NCBI RefSeq assembly: GCF_001556045.1
Contig: NZ_LSIC01000190.1
Span: 62,001-126,000 of the forward strand
DNA length: 64,000 bases
Reading direction: 5' to 3'
DNA from: Bradyrhizobium sp. CCH5-F6
GTDB lineage: Bacteria > Pseudomonadota > Alphaproteobacteria > Rhizobiales > Xanthobacteraceae
Below the pieces are notes generated by a model that did not search any database, had not been told where the DNA came from, and saw only the letters and a list, made by a program, of their open reading frames with translations. The stretch's first letter is position 1. Every line of letters begins with the position of its first letter. The translations under genes were made by a program, and so were the position numbers. Shown here in pieces: positions 51,710 through 61,313 of this stretch.

Positions 51710-53554
51710 TCACTTTGCTTGATGAGCTTGCGGCTGCCCCTTCGACCACCAGGTTTCCGGCAAGTAGCCGGACAGCGATGTGGCCTTGGGCCGTTCTATC
51801 CGATTCCAGCGCGCGATCCATTGCACGGATACGTTAAACAGGGGGATTGTGTAGAACCCGGCGATCAAGGCGCGGTCGAGCGCCCGCACCGCCGGGACGA
51901 AATCCGTATGTTCACGGGCCTCGAGCAGGGCGGCGATCATGGCGTCGACCGCCGGATCCCTGACGCCCATGTAGTTGCGGGTCCCCGGATTGTCCGCAGC
52001 GGCGCTGCCCCAATAGAAATACTGCTCGTTGCCGGGCGAGAGCGACTGGTCCCAGCGGTTCTGGATCATGTCGAACTCGTAAGCGAGCCGGCGCTGGTCG
52101 AACTGCACGGGATCGACCGAGCGCACCGTCGGCTCGATGCCGGCGCGCCGGAGGTCGCGCTGGAACGCGAGCGCAATACGCTCCTGGTCGCGGGTCGTGA
52201 CCATGATCTCGAAGGTGAAGGGTGCCCTGGTCGCACGGTTGCGCAGCACGGTGCCGTCGAGATCGTAGCCGGCTTCGGACAACAGCTTCAGCGCGGCGCG
52301 CAGCGTGTTGCGGTCGCGGCCCGAACCGTCGGTGACCGGCAGGCGATAGCTGCCGTCCAGGATGTCGGGCGGGATCTGTGCGGCGAACGGTTTCAGCAAC
52401 TCTCGCTCGCGCGGGTCCGCAGGGCGGCCATAGGCCGACAGCGCCGAGCCGGCGAAGTAGCCGGCCACGCGCGTGTAGAGCCCGAAGAAGTAGTTGCGGT
52501 TGACCAGCTCGAAATCGAACAGCAGCGTCAGGGCCTGACGCACGCGGATGTCGGCGAAGATCGGACGGCGGGTGTTGAACACCAGGAATTCCGAAGGCTG
52601 CGGTACGCCGGGCTTGAAGGTGTCGCGGATCACTTCGCCGCTTCTTGCCGCTGGAAAATCGTAGCCCTCGTGCCAGCGAAGCGGCTCGTGCTCGATGCGG
52701 AAATCGTAGAGGCCGCGCTTGAAGGCCTCGAACTGGCCGTTGGCCTCGCGAAAATAATCGAGCCTGATCTCGTCGAAATTATAGAGCCCGCGATTGATGG
52801 AGAGTTCGCGACCCCAATAATCGGGATTGCGGGTGAGCATCACGCTGGCGCCCGGCTTCACCGCCGTGATCCGATAGGGGCCCGAGCCGATCGGCGCCGT
52901 CAGCGTCGTCTCCTCGAAGGTCGCCACGTCGACCGCGTGCTTCGGCAGGATCGGCATCAGGCCGAGAATCAGCGGCAGCTCGCGATCATTGGCGCCTGCG
53001 AGGTCGAAGCGGACGGTGAGGGGATCGGTCGCCTCCGCCCTGGCAACTTTGGCATAGTACTGCCGGTGGTTCGGGCGCCCGTGGTCGCGCAGCAATTGCC
53101 AAGAGAACAGCACGTCCTCGGCCAGCACCGGCTTGCCGTCGGAGAAGCGGGCGCGGGGATCGAGGCGGAAGGTGACGAAGGTGCGGCCCTCGTCGGTTTC
53201 GACGGTCCTGGCGAGCAGCCCGTAGAGCGTGAACGGCTCATCCTGGCCGCGCGCCAGCAAGCTCTCGACCACGTAGTTGCGCACCGGCTGAACCGCCAAT
53301 CCCTTCACGATGAACGGATTGAGGCTGTCGAAGGTCCCGAGAATGCCCCAGGTGAGGCGCCCGCCTTTGGGGGCATCGGGGTTGGCGTAGGGCATGTGGG
53401 TGAAATCGGCAGCCATCGCGGGCTTGCCGTGCATGGCGATGGCATGGGCTTCCTCGGCCCGGACGGCGCCTGCCGGAAGCCCGACGGCCACAGCAGCGGC
53501 GAGGAGACAGAGGCGGACGCCGGAGCCGTCGAGAAAGCGCAGGAACATGAACAT
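51710..53554 (-). CDS. Family 5 extracellular solute-binding protein (YejA-like)
   Basis: The 614-residue product has a signal peptide (LCLLAAAVAVGLPAGAVRA) and the SBP_bac_5 pattern: FDSLNPFIVKG, then a segment FRLDPRARFSDGKPVLAEDV and PIGSGPYRI. These bind oligopeptides or similar ligands for ABC import. YejA-like proteins are usually beside yejBEF permease genes; none is seen here. Instead it is coupled to a degenerate acyl-ligase gene. ATG 53554 gives a normal signal peptide. Confidence 0.88.
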   Translation of the reverse strand: MFMFLRFLDGSGVRLCLLAAAVAVGLPAGAVRAEEAHAIAMHGKPAMAADFTHMPYANPDAPKGGRLTWGILGTFDSLNPFIVKGLAVQPVRNYVVESLLARGQDEPFTLYGLLARTVETDEGRTFVTFRLDPRARFSDGKPVLAEDVLFSWQLLRDHGRPNHRQYYAKVARAEATDPLTVRFDLAGANDRELPLILGLMPILPKHAVDVATFEETTLTAPIGSGPYRITAVKPGASVMLTRNPDYWGRELSINRGLYNFDEIRLDYFREANGQFEAFKRGLYDFRIEHEPLRWHEGYDFPAARSGEVIRDTFKPGVPQPSEFLVFNTRRPIFADIRVRQALTLLFDFELVNRNYFFGLYTRVAGYFAGSALSAYGRPADPRERELLKPFAAQIPPDILDGSYRLPVTDGSGRDRNTLRAALKLLSEAGYDLDGTVLRNRATRAPFTFEIMVTTRDQERIALAFQRDLRRAGIEPTVRSVDPVQFDQRRLAYEFDMIQNRWDQSLSPGNEQYFYWGSAAADNPGTRNYMGVRDPAVDAMIAALLEAREHTDFVPAVRALDRALIAGFYTIPLFNVSVQWIARWNRIERPKATSLSGYLPETWWSKGQPQAHQAK

Positions 53555-53814
53555 CGGCACACGGTGATTCGAGGACCGGCGGGCCTGAATCCTATCACAG
53601 GGAATTTGATGGAGCGTTGGCACGATGCCGGCCAAACACGCTTGTTGGCATTGATCTTTTCGTCGGCCACGTTAAGAAGGCGGTCGATCGCGCAAGAGCG
53701 TCGAGCCCGTCACTTATCCGCCTCAATTGACGGGGAGAGAGCCGCGCCCAAGGCGGCCAGGTTCGGCGCTTCGGAGCGGTTCGGGCACTTCCCGTTCAGA
53801 AAGGGTTTTCCGCA

Positions 53815-54633
53815 ATGAATTTCCGTTACTTGGCCGCGTCCGTCCGGCCGCGCGGGCGACTTCTCGCCTTGTTGACGGCGACGGCGTTGGCCGTGCCGTT
53901 TGCCGCTGAGGCCCAAGCTCCCGCACCGGCTCCCGGCGCCCCCGCGCCCAAGGCGACTCCGGCCCCGAAAGCTGCTCCGAAGGCCGCCCCCAAGGCTCCG
54001 GCGCCCGCAGCGTCTCCGCAGGCTCCCGCCCCGGGCGCACCCGCGCAGCAAGGCGCGGCGGCCCAGCCCGCCGACCAGCAGATCCAGCTGATCTACGCCC
54101 CCTGGACCAAGTTCTGCCTGAAGGGCCAGGACGCCAACGCCAAGCAGGTCTGCTTCACCGGCAAGGACGGCCGCATCGAGTCGGGCCAGCCGGTCATCGC
54201 CGCTGTGATCATCGAGCCTGAAGGCGAGCCGAAGAAGATCCTGCGCGTGACGCTGCCCCTCGGCATGCAGCTCGTGCACGGCACCCGCATCATCGTCGAC
54301 AGCAACGCACCGCTGCAGCAGCCCTATGTGATCTGCTTCCAGAACGGCTGCATGTCGGATTACGAGGCGACGCCCGAGCTCATCAACAACATGAAGAAGG
54401 GTCAGAATCTCGTTGTCCAGGCGATCAACGCCAACGGCGCGCCGCTGACGCTGCCGCTGCCGCTCGCCGGCGAATTCCAGAAGGCCTATGACGGTCCGCC
54501 GACCGATCCGAAGGTGTTCGAGGAAACTCAGAAGAAGCTTCAGGAAGAGCTTCAGAAGAAGGCCGACGAGCAGCGCAAGAAGCTCGAACAGCAGGGCGGT
54601 GCCCCTGGTGCGGCTCCGACCGGTCAGAAGTAA
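53815..54633 (+). CDS. Invasion-associated locus B (IalB) family protein
   Basis: The 272-residue product has a signal peptide (cleavage after AAEA) and an Ala/Pro/Lys low-complexity linker of APKA-type repeats (about 35-85). The IalB domain follows (WTKFCLKG, QVCFTGKDGR, LPLGMQLVHGTRIIVD, VICFQNGCMSDYEA) with four conserved cysteines. A charged coiled-coil tail ends the protein. IalB proteins are periplasmic; their biochemical role is not settled. Terminator 54654-54683 ends the transcript. Confidence 0.88.
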   Translation: MNFRYLAASVRPRGRLLALLTATALAVPFAAEAQAPAPAPGAPAPKATPAPKAAPKAAPKAPAPAASPQAPAPGAPAQQGAAAQPADQQIQLIYAPWTKFCLKGQDANAKQVCFTGKDGRIESGQPVIAAVIIEPEGEPKKILRVTLPLGMQLVHGTRIIVDSNAPLQQPYVICFQNGCMSDYEATPELINNMKKGQNLVVQAINANGAPLTLPLPLAGEFQKAYDGPPTDPKVFEETQKKLQEELQKKADEQRKKLEQQGGAPGAAPTGQK

Positions 54634-54653
54634 TCAGGCCAGATTCCGATATG

Positions 54654-54683
54654 AAAAAGGCGCTCGCTTCGAGCGCCTTTTTT
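54654..54683. terminator. Intrinsic terminator
   Basis: AAAAAGGCGCTCG and CGAGCGCCTTTTTT form a perfect stem with a 3-nt loop. The symmetric A and T runs let it serve both the IalB gene (plus) and hspQ (minus). Confidence 0.9.
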
Positions 54684-54705
54684 GCTGGCCGCCAACCGGC
54701 GACGA

Positions 54706-55038
54706 TCAGTTCAGTGACGAGTTGCGGGGGCGATAGCCGCCGGCCTTGTCCTTGATGAAGATCTCGGCGACCTGGGAATGCCGGACCGGCTCGCCGGAAT
54801 CGTCCGGCAACAGGTTCTGTTCCGAGACATAGGCGACGTATTCCGACTCGGCGTTCTCCGCGAGCAGGTGGTAGAACGGCTGGTCCTTGTGGGGCCGTAC
54901 CTCTTCGGGAATCGACAGCCACCACTCTTCGGTGTTGTTGAATTCCGGATCGATGTCGAAGATCACGCCCCGGAACGAGAAGATCCGGTGGCGCACGACC
55001 TGTCCGATCTGGAATTTGGCGGTCCGCGCTTTAATCAT
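54706..55038 (-). CDS. hspQ: Heat shock protein HspQ
   Basis: HspQ is a small hemimethylated-DNA-binding/YccV-type protein that modulates Lon protease in enterics. The 110-residue product has the family pattern KFQIGQVVRHRIFSFRGVIF, then YHLLAENAESEYVAYVSEQN and a basic C terminus. Length is normal. No sigma32-type promoter was confirmed upstream. Confidence 0.9.
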   Translation of the reverse strand: MIKARTAKFQIGQVVRHRIFSFRGVIFDIDPEFNNTEEWWLSIPEEVRPHKDQPFYHLLAENAESEYVAYVSEQNLLPDDSGEPVRHSQVAEIFIKDKAGGYRPRNSSLN

Positions 55039-55144
55039 TCCCCGTCGATAGACCAGGATTGTGGCCGATGCTAGTGGCCTTAGCGGGAATTAACCTTCGC
55101 GCCCGGAGCGGATAGCCCGCAGGTCCTCAGAAAACGCTTCAATA

Positions 55145-56098
55145 ATGATCGATATCCTCAATCTGGCTCTACCGTATTTCGGCTTGATCTTTGTCGGTTT
55201 CGCCTGCGGCAAGGTTAAGGCGCTGCCGGAATCGGGCCTCGCCTGGATGAACTTCTTCCTGCTTTACGTCTCGCTGCCGGCGCTGCTGTTCTCGATCATG
55301 TCGAAGACGCCGTTTGCCGAGCTGAACAACCCGCCGTTCCTTGTGGCGACCACGCTGTCGACGGTTGCGGCGTTCACGCTGGCGCTGGTGGTCGGCAAGC
55401 TGTTCGGCCGGCTGACGCTGCGGGAGGCTACGCTCGCGGGCCTCTCCGGCGGCTACGGCAATATCGGCTATATGGGGCCGGGCCTGGCGCTCGCGGTGCT
55501 CGGGCCGAAGGCGTCGGCGCCGACGGCGCTGATCTTCTGCTGCGACAGCATCTTCCTGTTCACGGTCGTGCCGCTCTTGATCGAGCTCTCCGACCGCGAC
55601 CATCCCTCGCTCGTGCACGCCTTCGGCGTGGTGCTGAAGCAGATCGTGCTCAACCCGCTGATCATGTCTGCCTGCTTTGGCGCGGCCGTGGCGGCGCTGC
55701 ACATCGAGTTGCCGGTCGCGCTCGACCGCACCATCACCTTCCTTCAGAACGCGGCCGCGCCGACCGCGCTGTTCGTCCTTGGCGTGACCGTCGCGCTCCG
55801 CCCGTTCGACCGCGTGCCCTGGGAGGTGCCCGGCGTGATCGCGGTCAAGCTGCTGATCCATCCGCTGATGGCATTCGCCCTGATGCTGGCGTTCGGCCCG
55901 TTCGCACAGCCCTGGGCCGCGACCGCGGTGCTGATGGCCTCGCTGCCGCCAGCGCTGAACGTGTTCGTGATCGCCCGGCAGAACGATGCCTGGATCGAAT
56001 CCGCATCCGTCGCGGTGCTGCTCGGGACCTTTGCGTCGGTGGTCACGCTGACCACCGTGATGTGGGCGATCCAGAGCGGCCGGCTGGCGTTTCCCTGA
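55145..56098 (+). CDS. AEC-family (auxin efflux carrier-like) transporter
   Basis: The 317-residue membrane protein has about ten hydrophobic helices in two inverted halves. Typical motifs are LPYFGLIFVGFACGKVKALP in the first helix and GYGNIGYMGPGLAL before the central crossing, with ASLPPALNVFVIARQ late. Bacterial members move malate, malonate or similar anions; the substrate is unknown here. It is transcribed divergently from hspQ and converges with the UbiH-type gene. Confidence 0.88.
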   Translation: MIDILNLALPYFGLIFVGFACGKVKALPESGLAWMNFFLLYVSLPALLFSIMSKTPFAELNNPPFLVATTLSTVAAFTLALVVGKLFGRLTLREATLAGLSGGYGNIGYMGPGLALAVLGPKASAPTALIFCCDSIFLFTVVPLLIELSDRDHPSLVHAFGVVLKQIVLNPLIMSACFGAAVAALHIELPVALDRTITFLQNAAAPTALFVLGVTVALRPFDRVPWEVPGVIAVKLLIHPLMAFALMLAFGPFAQPWAATAVLMASLPPALNVFVIARQNDAWIESASVAVLLGTFASVVTLTTVMWAIQSGRLAFP

Positions 56099-56105
56099 GG
56101 GGGGC

Positions 56106-57290
56106 TTACCTGCGCCAGGTCGGCGTCAAGCCTTCGCGCATGGCAAAGCGGCGGAGCGGACCGATGGCGCCGAGCAGGTGCATGCCGACCGCGCGCACCG
56201 GCTGGAGCGGCAGGAAATCGTTGAGCAGGGATCGGTTGGCGATGTCGATCGCAAAGGTCCGGGTCAGTATGTCCGGACGCCGGGCCCGGTCGTAGCGCTG
56301 GAGCACGTCGGCTGCCCCGGGATCCTGTCCCGCTGCGAGGGCATCGCCGGCGAGCCGGGCGATGTCGGCGGCATCGCGCAGGCCGAGATTGAGGCCCTGC
56401 GCGCCGATCGGCGGAACCACGTGGGCCGCTTCGCCGACCAGCGCGATGCGGTCGCGGCCGAAGGATTTCGGACGTTCGATCGCGAGCGGGAACAGGTTGC
56501 GCCCGGCCTCGACCGTCATGCGTCCAAGGATCGAGTGCGATTGCCTCTCCACGGCGGCGGACAGATCCTCGTCGCTGAGGCCGCGCAGCCGCTCGGCTTC
56601 CGCGGGCGCTGCGACCCAGACGACGCTGCAGCGGTCGCCGGGCAGGGGCACGAACACGCACGGGCCATGCGGGGTGTGGAACTCGGTCGAGACGTTGCGA
56701 TGCGGCCGTGCATGGCCGACGTTGAAGGTCAGTGCGGTCTGATGCAGCTCGCGCCGCGTCACCTCGATGCCGGCGGCCTCGCGGCACAGCGAGTGCCGGC
56801 CGTCGGCACCAACCACCAGGCGGGCCGAGAGAAACCGTCCGGACGCGGTGCGGATCGCGACGTCATCGGATTCGATCACGATGCTCTCGGCCTCGTCGTC
56901 GAGGCGGACAAGGTTTGGCAGCTCGGCCGCGCGCTCTTCCAGCGCCAGCATCAGCGAACGGTTGTCGATGTTGTAGCCGAACGCGTCGAGACCGATTTCG
57001 CGACAGGAGAAGCGGACCTCCGGGGCGCGGAACAGCCGGCCGGTGTCGTCGACGAGGCGCATGACCTCGAGCGCGGCGGCCTTGTCCTTGCAGCGCGGCC
57101 AGACGTCGAGGGATTCCAGGAGATCAACGGAGGCTCCCAACAGCGCGGTGGTGCGGTTGTCGGCATAGGGCACGCGCCGCGCCACCAGCGCGGTCCGTGC
57201 GCCCGCTTGCGCCAGTGCGACGGCTGCCGCGAGTCCAGCCGGTCCGCCGCCGATCACGGCCGTGTCATGCATTGTCGGTGCGTCTGTCAT
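56106..57290 (-). CDS. UbiH/UbiF/COQ6-family FAD monooxygenase
   Basis: These flavoproteins hydroxylate the ubiquinone ring. The 394-residue product has the FAD-binding GGGPAGLAAAVALAQAG near residue 14, the DG motif in VVGADGRHSLCR, and the GD-type FAD motif ALVGEAAHVVPPIGAQGLN. All are intact. Which ring position it modifies cannot be told from the sequence. ATG 57290 was chosen; ATG 57272 is an alternative, and neither has a clear ribosome-binding site. It diverges from pcs. Confidence 0.88.
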   Translation of the reverse strand: MTDAPTMHDTAVIGGGPAGLAAAVALAQAGARTALVARRVPYADNRTTALLGASVDLLESLDVWPRCKDKAAALEVMRLVDDTGRLFRAPEVRFSCREIGLDAFGYNIDNRSLMLALEERAAELPNLVRLDDEAESIVIESDDVAIRTASGRFLSARLVVGADGRHSLCREAAGIEVTRRELHQTALTFNVGHARPHRNVSTEFHTPHGPCVFVPLPGDRCSVVWVAAPAEAERLRGLSDEDLSAAVERQSHSILGRMTVEAGRNLFPLAIERPKSFGRDRIALVGEAAHVVPPIGAQGLNLGLRDAADIARLAGDALAAGQDPGAADVLQRYDRARRPDILTRTFAIDIANRSLLNDFLPLQPVRAVGMHLLGAIGPLRRFAMREGLTPTWRR

Positions 57291-57417
57291 AGAACGACAA
57301 TTGACATGCTCGGCGGCAAATTCAAGCCCACCTATATTTCTGATTTTATGACGAATTGTGCGACTGCACGCCGCAATGGCGGATGTGCAAATCGATCCCA
57401 TTCTGATAGCAGAAGCC

Positions 57418-58143
57418 ATGGATAGCCAGCAGGATTCCCTGAAGCCCACCCTCGCGATCCGCGCCGCCGCGCTGTCGGTGCATATCTTCACTGCGTTCGG
57501 AGCGGCGGTCGCGCTGCTCGCGATGCTGGAAGCCGTGCGCGAGCACTGGGCGGCGATGTTCCAGTGGCTGGGCCTCGCCCTGATCATCGATGCGATCGAC
57601 GGGCCCATCGCGCGCCGTCTCGACGTGAAGAACGTGCAGCCGAACTGGTCGGGCGACGTGCTCGATCTCGTGGTCGACTTCGTCACCTATGTCTTCGTGC
57701 CCGCTTACGCGATCGTGGCCAGCGGCTTGCTGCTGCCGGTCGCAGCTCCCTTGCTCGGCGTCGCCATCATCGTCACCAGCGCGTTGTATTTCGCTGATCA
57801 GCGCATGAAGGCCGACGACAATCATTTCCGCGGCTTCCCCGCGCTGTGGAATGCGGCCGCCTTCTACCTGTTCCTGCTGCATTGGCCGCCGCTGTGGTCC
57901 ACGCTTCTGGTCGCAGCGCTCGTCGTACTGACCTTCGTGCCGTTCCACGTGCTGCATCCGGTCCGCGTCGTACGGCTGCGCTGGCTGACGATGTCGCTGA
58001 TCGCGATCTGGGCCGTGCTCGGCCTCTACACGCTGGAAATGGATTTTCGCGTTGGTACCGGCGTGACCGTCGTGCTCTGCGCCATCGCGCTCTGGATCAG
58101 CTTCAGTGACGCCTTGATCCGTCTGGGAAGATCGTTTGGATGA
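57418..58143 (+). CDS. pcs: Phosphatidylcholine synthase
   Basis: Pcs condenses choline with CDP-diacylglycerol to make phosphatidylcholine, important for rhizobial symbiosis. The 241-residue protein has about eight membrane segments and the CDP-alcohol phosphotransferase motif in its Pcs form, D61-G-x2-A-R-x12-G-x3-D83-x3-D87. ATG 57418 gives the normal Pcs length; upstream starts at 57358 and 57376 would add an acidic extension. Its stop overlaps the TerC gene start by 4 nt. Confidence 0.9.
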   Translation: MDSQQDSLKPTLAIRAAALSVHIFTAFGAAVALLAMLEAVREHWAAMFQWLGLALIIDAIDGPIARRLDVKNVQPNWSGDVLDLVVDFVTYVFVPAYAIVASGLLLPVAAPLLGVAIIVTSALYFADQRMKADDNHFRGFPALWNAAAFYLFLLHWPPLWSTLLVAALVVLTFVPFHVLHPVRVVRLRWLTMSLIAIWAVLGLYTLEMDFRVGTGVTVVLCAIALWISFSDALIRLGRSFG

Positions 58144-58874
58144 TGGACCTCCTCACCAGCCCCGAAGCCTGGGCCGCGCTGCTCACCTTGACGGCGCTCG
58201 AGATCGTGCTCGGCATCGACAACGTCATCTTCATCTCGGTGCTCGTCTCGCGCCTTCCCGAGAAGCAGGCGCACCGCGCCCGTCAGATCGGGCTCGCGCT
58301 GGCGCTGATCTTCCGCCTCATCCTGCTCAGTCTCCTGGTCTGGCTGATCGGCCTGACCGCGCCCGTGCTCTCGATGATGGGCTACGATTTTTCCTGGCGC
58401 GACCTCATCCTGATCGGCGGCGGCCTGTTCCTGATCGCCAAGGCGACGCATGAGATTCACGGCGAGGTCGAAGCCAATCACGACGGAAGCGAGAAGAAAT
58501 CCGCAGCTGGCGCCTTCTTCTGGGTGATCGTCCAGATCATCGTCGTCGACCTCGTGTTTTCGCTGGATTCGATCATCACGGCGATCGGCATGGCGGAGGA
58601 CATCAAGATCATGGTCGCGGCGGTCGTGATCGCCTGCGCGGTCATGTACGTTTCGGCCGGGCCGGTTTCGCGCTTCGTCGCGGAACATCCGACCACGAAG
58701 ATGCTGGCACTGGCATTCCTGGTGCTGATCGGCGTCGCGCTGGTCGCGGACGGATTCCAGTTCCATATTCCGCGCGGCTACATCTACTTCGCGATTGCGT
58801 TCTCGGCGGCGGTGGAATTGTTCAACGTGCTGGCCAGGCGCAACCGCAAGAAGGCCAGCACGCCGTCTGCTTGA
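58140..58874 (+). CDS. TerC-family membrane protein
   Basis: The 244-residue product has about seven membrane helices and the TerC signatures ALEIVLGIDNVIFISVL and VDLVFSLDSIITAIGMAED, each with the buried acidic residues thought to bind metal. TerC proteins are linked to manganese or other metal export during secretion. It overlaps pcs in ATGA, so the two are co-translated. Confidence 0.92.
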   Translation: MMDLLTSPEAWAALLTLTALEIVLGIDNVIFISVLVSRLPEKQAHRARQIGLALALIFRLILLSLLVWLIGLTAPVLSMMGYDFSWRDLILIGGGLFLIAKATHEIHGEVEANHDGSEKKSAAGAFFWVIVQIIVVDLVFSLDSIITAIGMAEDIKIMVAAVVIACAVMYVSAGPVSRFVAEHPTTKMLALAFLVLIGVALVADGFQFHIPRGYIYFAIAFSAAVELFNVLARRNRKKASTPSA

Positions 58875-58945
58875 TCGTTGCGGCCGGCGCCGAGTTGACA
58901 AGGCTGGTGCGATGGCCTTCGCTCAGTCGCGAGAAGAGGAGCCAA

Positions 58946-59923
58946 ATGATGACCAAAGCGGTCCGTGTGCACAAGGTCGGAGGCCCGGAGGCCCTGGTCT
59001 ATGAGAGCGTCGATGTGCCGGCGCCCGGCCCGGGCGAGGTGCGCATCCGCCAGCATGCGGTCGGGCTCAACTTCATCGACGTCTATTACCGCACCGGCCT
59101 CTACAAGGCGCCGGGGCTGCCCTTCATCGCAGGGAACGAGGCCTCGGGCGAGGTCGTCGCGGTCGGGCCCGGCGTCACGAATTTTCATCTCGGCGATCGA
59201 GTCGCCTATTACCACAATCTCGGCGCCTATACTGACGAGCGCAATATCCCCTGGGAGAAGCTGGTCAAGCTGCCCGACCACATCACCTACGAGCAGGGCG
59301 CCGTCTTGATGCTGAAAGGGCTGACGGTCTGGTATCTCCTGCACAAGACCTTCAAGGTCGAGCCGCATCATCGCGTGCTGATCCACGCCGCCGCCGGCGG
59401 CATCGGCCTGCTGGCCTGCCAATGGGCGAGGGCGCTCGGGGCGCACGTCATCGGCACGGTCGGCTCGCGCGAGAAGGCCGAGCTTGCCGAGGCCAATGGC
59501 TGCGATCACGTCATCCTCTACAACGAGGAGGATTTCGTCGCACGCGTGAAGCAGATCAGCCGCAACGAGGGCTGCGACGTCGTCTATGACGGCGTCGGCA
59601 AGGCGACCTTTCCGGGCTCGCTGTCCTGCCTGAAGCCGCGCGGCATGTTCGTCTCGTTCGGCAATGCCTCGGGCCCTGTGCCGCCGTTCTCGATCGCCGA
59701 GCTCAACAATCACGGCTCGCTGTTCGCGACGCGGCCGAAGCTCAACGACTATGTCGGTACGCGCAAGGAGCTCTTGGAAGGCGCCGACACGCTGTTCGCC
59801 GCCGTCATCAACGGCAAGCTCCACGTGCCGATCAACCACGCCTACGCGCTCAAGGATGCCGCGAAAGCGCATATCGATCTCGAAAGCCGCAAGACCACGG
59901 GCGCGTCGATCTTGAAGCCGTAG
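58946..59923 (+). CDS. Zinc-free quinone oxidoreductase (MDR superfamily)
   Basis: The 325-residue product matches QOR/zeta-crystallin proteins: an alcohol-dehydrogenase-like start (GPEALVYESVDVPAPGPGEV), LNFIDVYYRTGLY, and an NADPH-binding AAAGGIGLLACQWARALGA. It lacks the zinc cysteines of alcohol dehydrogenases. It reduces quinones with NADPH. GAGGAG precedes the double ATG at 58946. It follows terC by about 70 bp on the same strand and may share the pcs-terC transcript. Confidence 0.92.
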   Translation: MMTKAVRVHKVGGPEALVYESVDVPAPGPGEVRIRQHAVGLNFIDVYYRTGLYKAPGLPFIAGNEASGEVVAVGPGVTNFHLGDRVAYYHNLGAYTDERNIPWEKLVKLPDHITYEQGAVLMLKGLTVWYLLHKTFKVEPHHRVLIHAAAGGIGLLACQWARALGAHVIGTVGSREKAELAEANGCDHVILYNEEDFVARVKQISRNEGCDVVYDGVGKATFPGSLSCLKPRGMFVSFGNASGPVPPFSIAELNNHGSLFATRPKLNDYVGTRKELLEGADTLFAAVINGKLHVPINHAYALKDAAKAHIDLESRKTTGASILKP

Positions 59924-59929
59924 GTTTTC

Positions 59930-60015
59930 CGTCATTGCGAGCGAAGCGAAGCAATCCAGAATCTTTCCGTTGACGCAGTCTGGATTGCTTCGTCGCTGCG
60001 CTCCTCGCAATGACG
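59930..60015. repeat. Intergenic palindromic repeat (CATTGCGAGCG type), copy 2
   Basis: CGTCATTGCGAGCGAAGCG and the distal CTCCTCGCAATGACG are the outer arms; GAAGCAATCCAGA pairs with TCTGGATTGCTTC inside. It is the same family as 40447-40526 and again lies between convergent genes. Confidence 0.8.
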
Positions 60016-60021
60016 CACGTA

Positions 60022-61212
60022 TTATGCCACGCGCCGTGCCGCGCCAGCCTTGGTCAAGATGCCGTCGAGACAATCGATCATCTCGGCGATCTCGACCTTC
60101 GCGACGTTTAGTGCCGGCATGAAGCGCAGCGTGTCGAGCTGCGGCGCGTTGAGCAGCACTCCGGCCTCGAACGCCTGCGCGACGATGCCCGGCGCGATCG
60201 GCAGCTTGAGATCGAGCGCGAGCAAGAGCCCACGTCCGCGTACGCCGCCGAGCCCGTGCCGGGCCGAGACCTTCTGCAACTCGCTCTCGAGCAAGAGGCC
60301 GGATTCGGTGACCTGTTTCAGGAAGTCCGGCTTGCTGACTTCCTCGAGCACTGCGAGGCCCGCGGCGCACATGATCGGGTTGCCGTTGAACGTGCCGCCC
60401 TGGTCGCCGTGTTCGAAGCAGGAGGCGCGCTCGGTCGCCAGCAGCGCGGCGAGAGGCACGCCGCCGCCGATGCCCTTGCCGAGCGTCATGATATCGGGCG
60501 CGATGCCGGTGTGCTCATAGTGGAAGAGTTTTCCGGTCCGGCCCATGCCGGTCTGGATCTCGTCGAAGATGAGCAGCAGGCCGTGCGCCTCGGTGAGCGC
60601 GCGCAGCTCCTGCAGAAACTGATCGCTCGCCGGCCACACGCCGGATTCACCCTGGATCGGCTCGAGCATCACCGCGACGGTGTTGTCGTTGATCAGCTTC
60701 TCGACCGAAGCGATATCGTTCAGCTTGGCCTTCTTGAAGCCGGCGACCTTCGGCTCGAACAGCGGCTCGAACGCCTTCTTGCCCGAGGCCGACATCGTCG
60801 CCAGCGTCCGGCCATGGAAGCCGCCTTCGAAGCTGATGATCTCGAACGCGCCGCCCTTGTGCAGGCTGCCATATTTGCGCGCGAGCTTGATCGCGCCCTC
60901 GTTGGCCTCCGCGCCGGAATTGGCGAAGAACACTTGGTCGAAAGCACTGTTCTCGACCAATGCCTGCGCGAGCTTGAGGCTCGGCTCGTTGTAGAAGGCC
61001 GGGCTCGGCGTCAATAGCCGCTTGGCCTGCGCGGCAAGCGCATCTGCAATCGCAGGCGGCGAATGGCCGAGGCAATTCACGGCCCAGCCCTGCACGAAAT
61101 CGAGATAGCGCTTGCGGCCGTCGTCCCAGAGGTAGGAGCCGGCGCCGCGGACGAACACGGCCTTGGGCCGTGCGGTGATGTCCATCAGCGCGTCATACGG
61201 ATGCGTGGTCAT
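60022..61212 (-). CDS. argD: Acetylornithine aminotransferase-like class III transaminase
   Basis: ArgD transaminates N-acetylglutamate semialdehyde to N-acetylornithine in arginine synthesis. The 396-residue product has the class III pattern: [32 protein letters not shown], the Asp of [15 protein letters not shown], and the PLP lysine in [14 protein letters not shown]. Other class III enzymes look similar, so the exact substrate is uncertain from the protein alone. The Arg-codon leader and terminator just upstream (61247-61403) support a role in arginine supply. GAGGAG lies 7 nt before the ATG. Confidence 0.85.
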   Translation of the reverse strand: MTTHPYDALMDITARPKAVFVRGAGSYLWDDGRKRYLDFVQGWAVNCLGHSPPAIADALAAQAKRLLTPSPAFYNEPSLKLAQALVENSAFDQVFFANSGAEANEGAIKLARKYGSLHKGGAFEIISFEGGFHGRTLATMSASGKKAFEPLFEPKVAGFKKAKLNDIASVEKLINDNTVAVMLEPIQGESGVWPASDQFLQELRALTEAHGLLLIFDEIQTGMGRTGKLFHYEHTGIAPDIMTLGKGIGGGVPLAALLATERASCFEHGDQGGTFNGNPIMCAAGLAVLEEVSKPDFLKQVTESGLLLESELQKVSARHGLGGVRGRGLLLALDLKLPIAPGIVAQAFEAGVLLNAPQLDTLRFMPALNVAKVEIAEMIDCLDGILTKAGAARRVA

Positions 61213-61246
61213 GTCGAACTCCTCTGGAGGCGGGTGGAAAACGGGC

Positions 61247-61285
61247 GCAAAAAGCAGAAAGGCCGCACCTTGCGGGTGCGGCCTT
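61247..61285 (-). terminator. Attenuator terminator in the argD leader
   Basis: On the minus strand AAGGCCGCACC and GGTGCGGCCTT form a perfect 11-bp stem with a 5-nt loop, followed by TTTCTGCTTTTT. It lies between the leader-peptide stop (61314) and the argD ATG. The leader segment GGGTGCG (61342-61336) can pair with CGCACCC (61280-61274) in the 5' arm and so compete with the terminator. Confidence 0.85.
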
Positions 61286-61313
61286 CTCGAAAACTCGGCT
61301 GAATTCTAGTGGT

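Noticed and set aside
51671..53818. A 715-codon open frame on the plus strand
   Set aside because: It is a shadow of the family 5 solute-binding protein gene.
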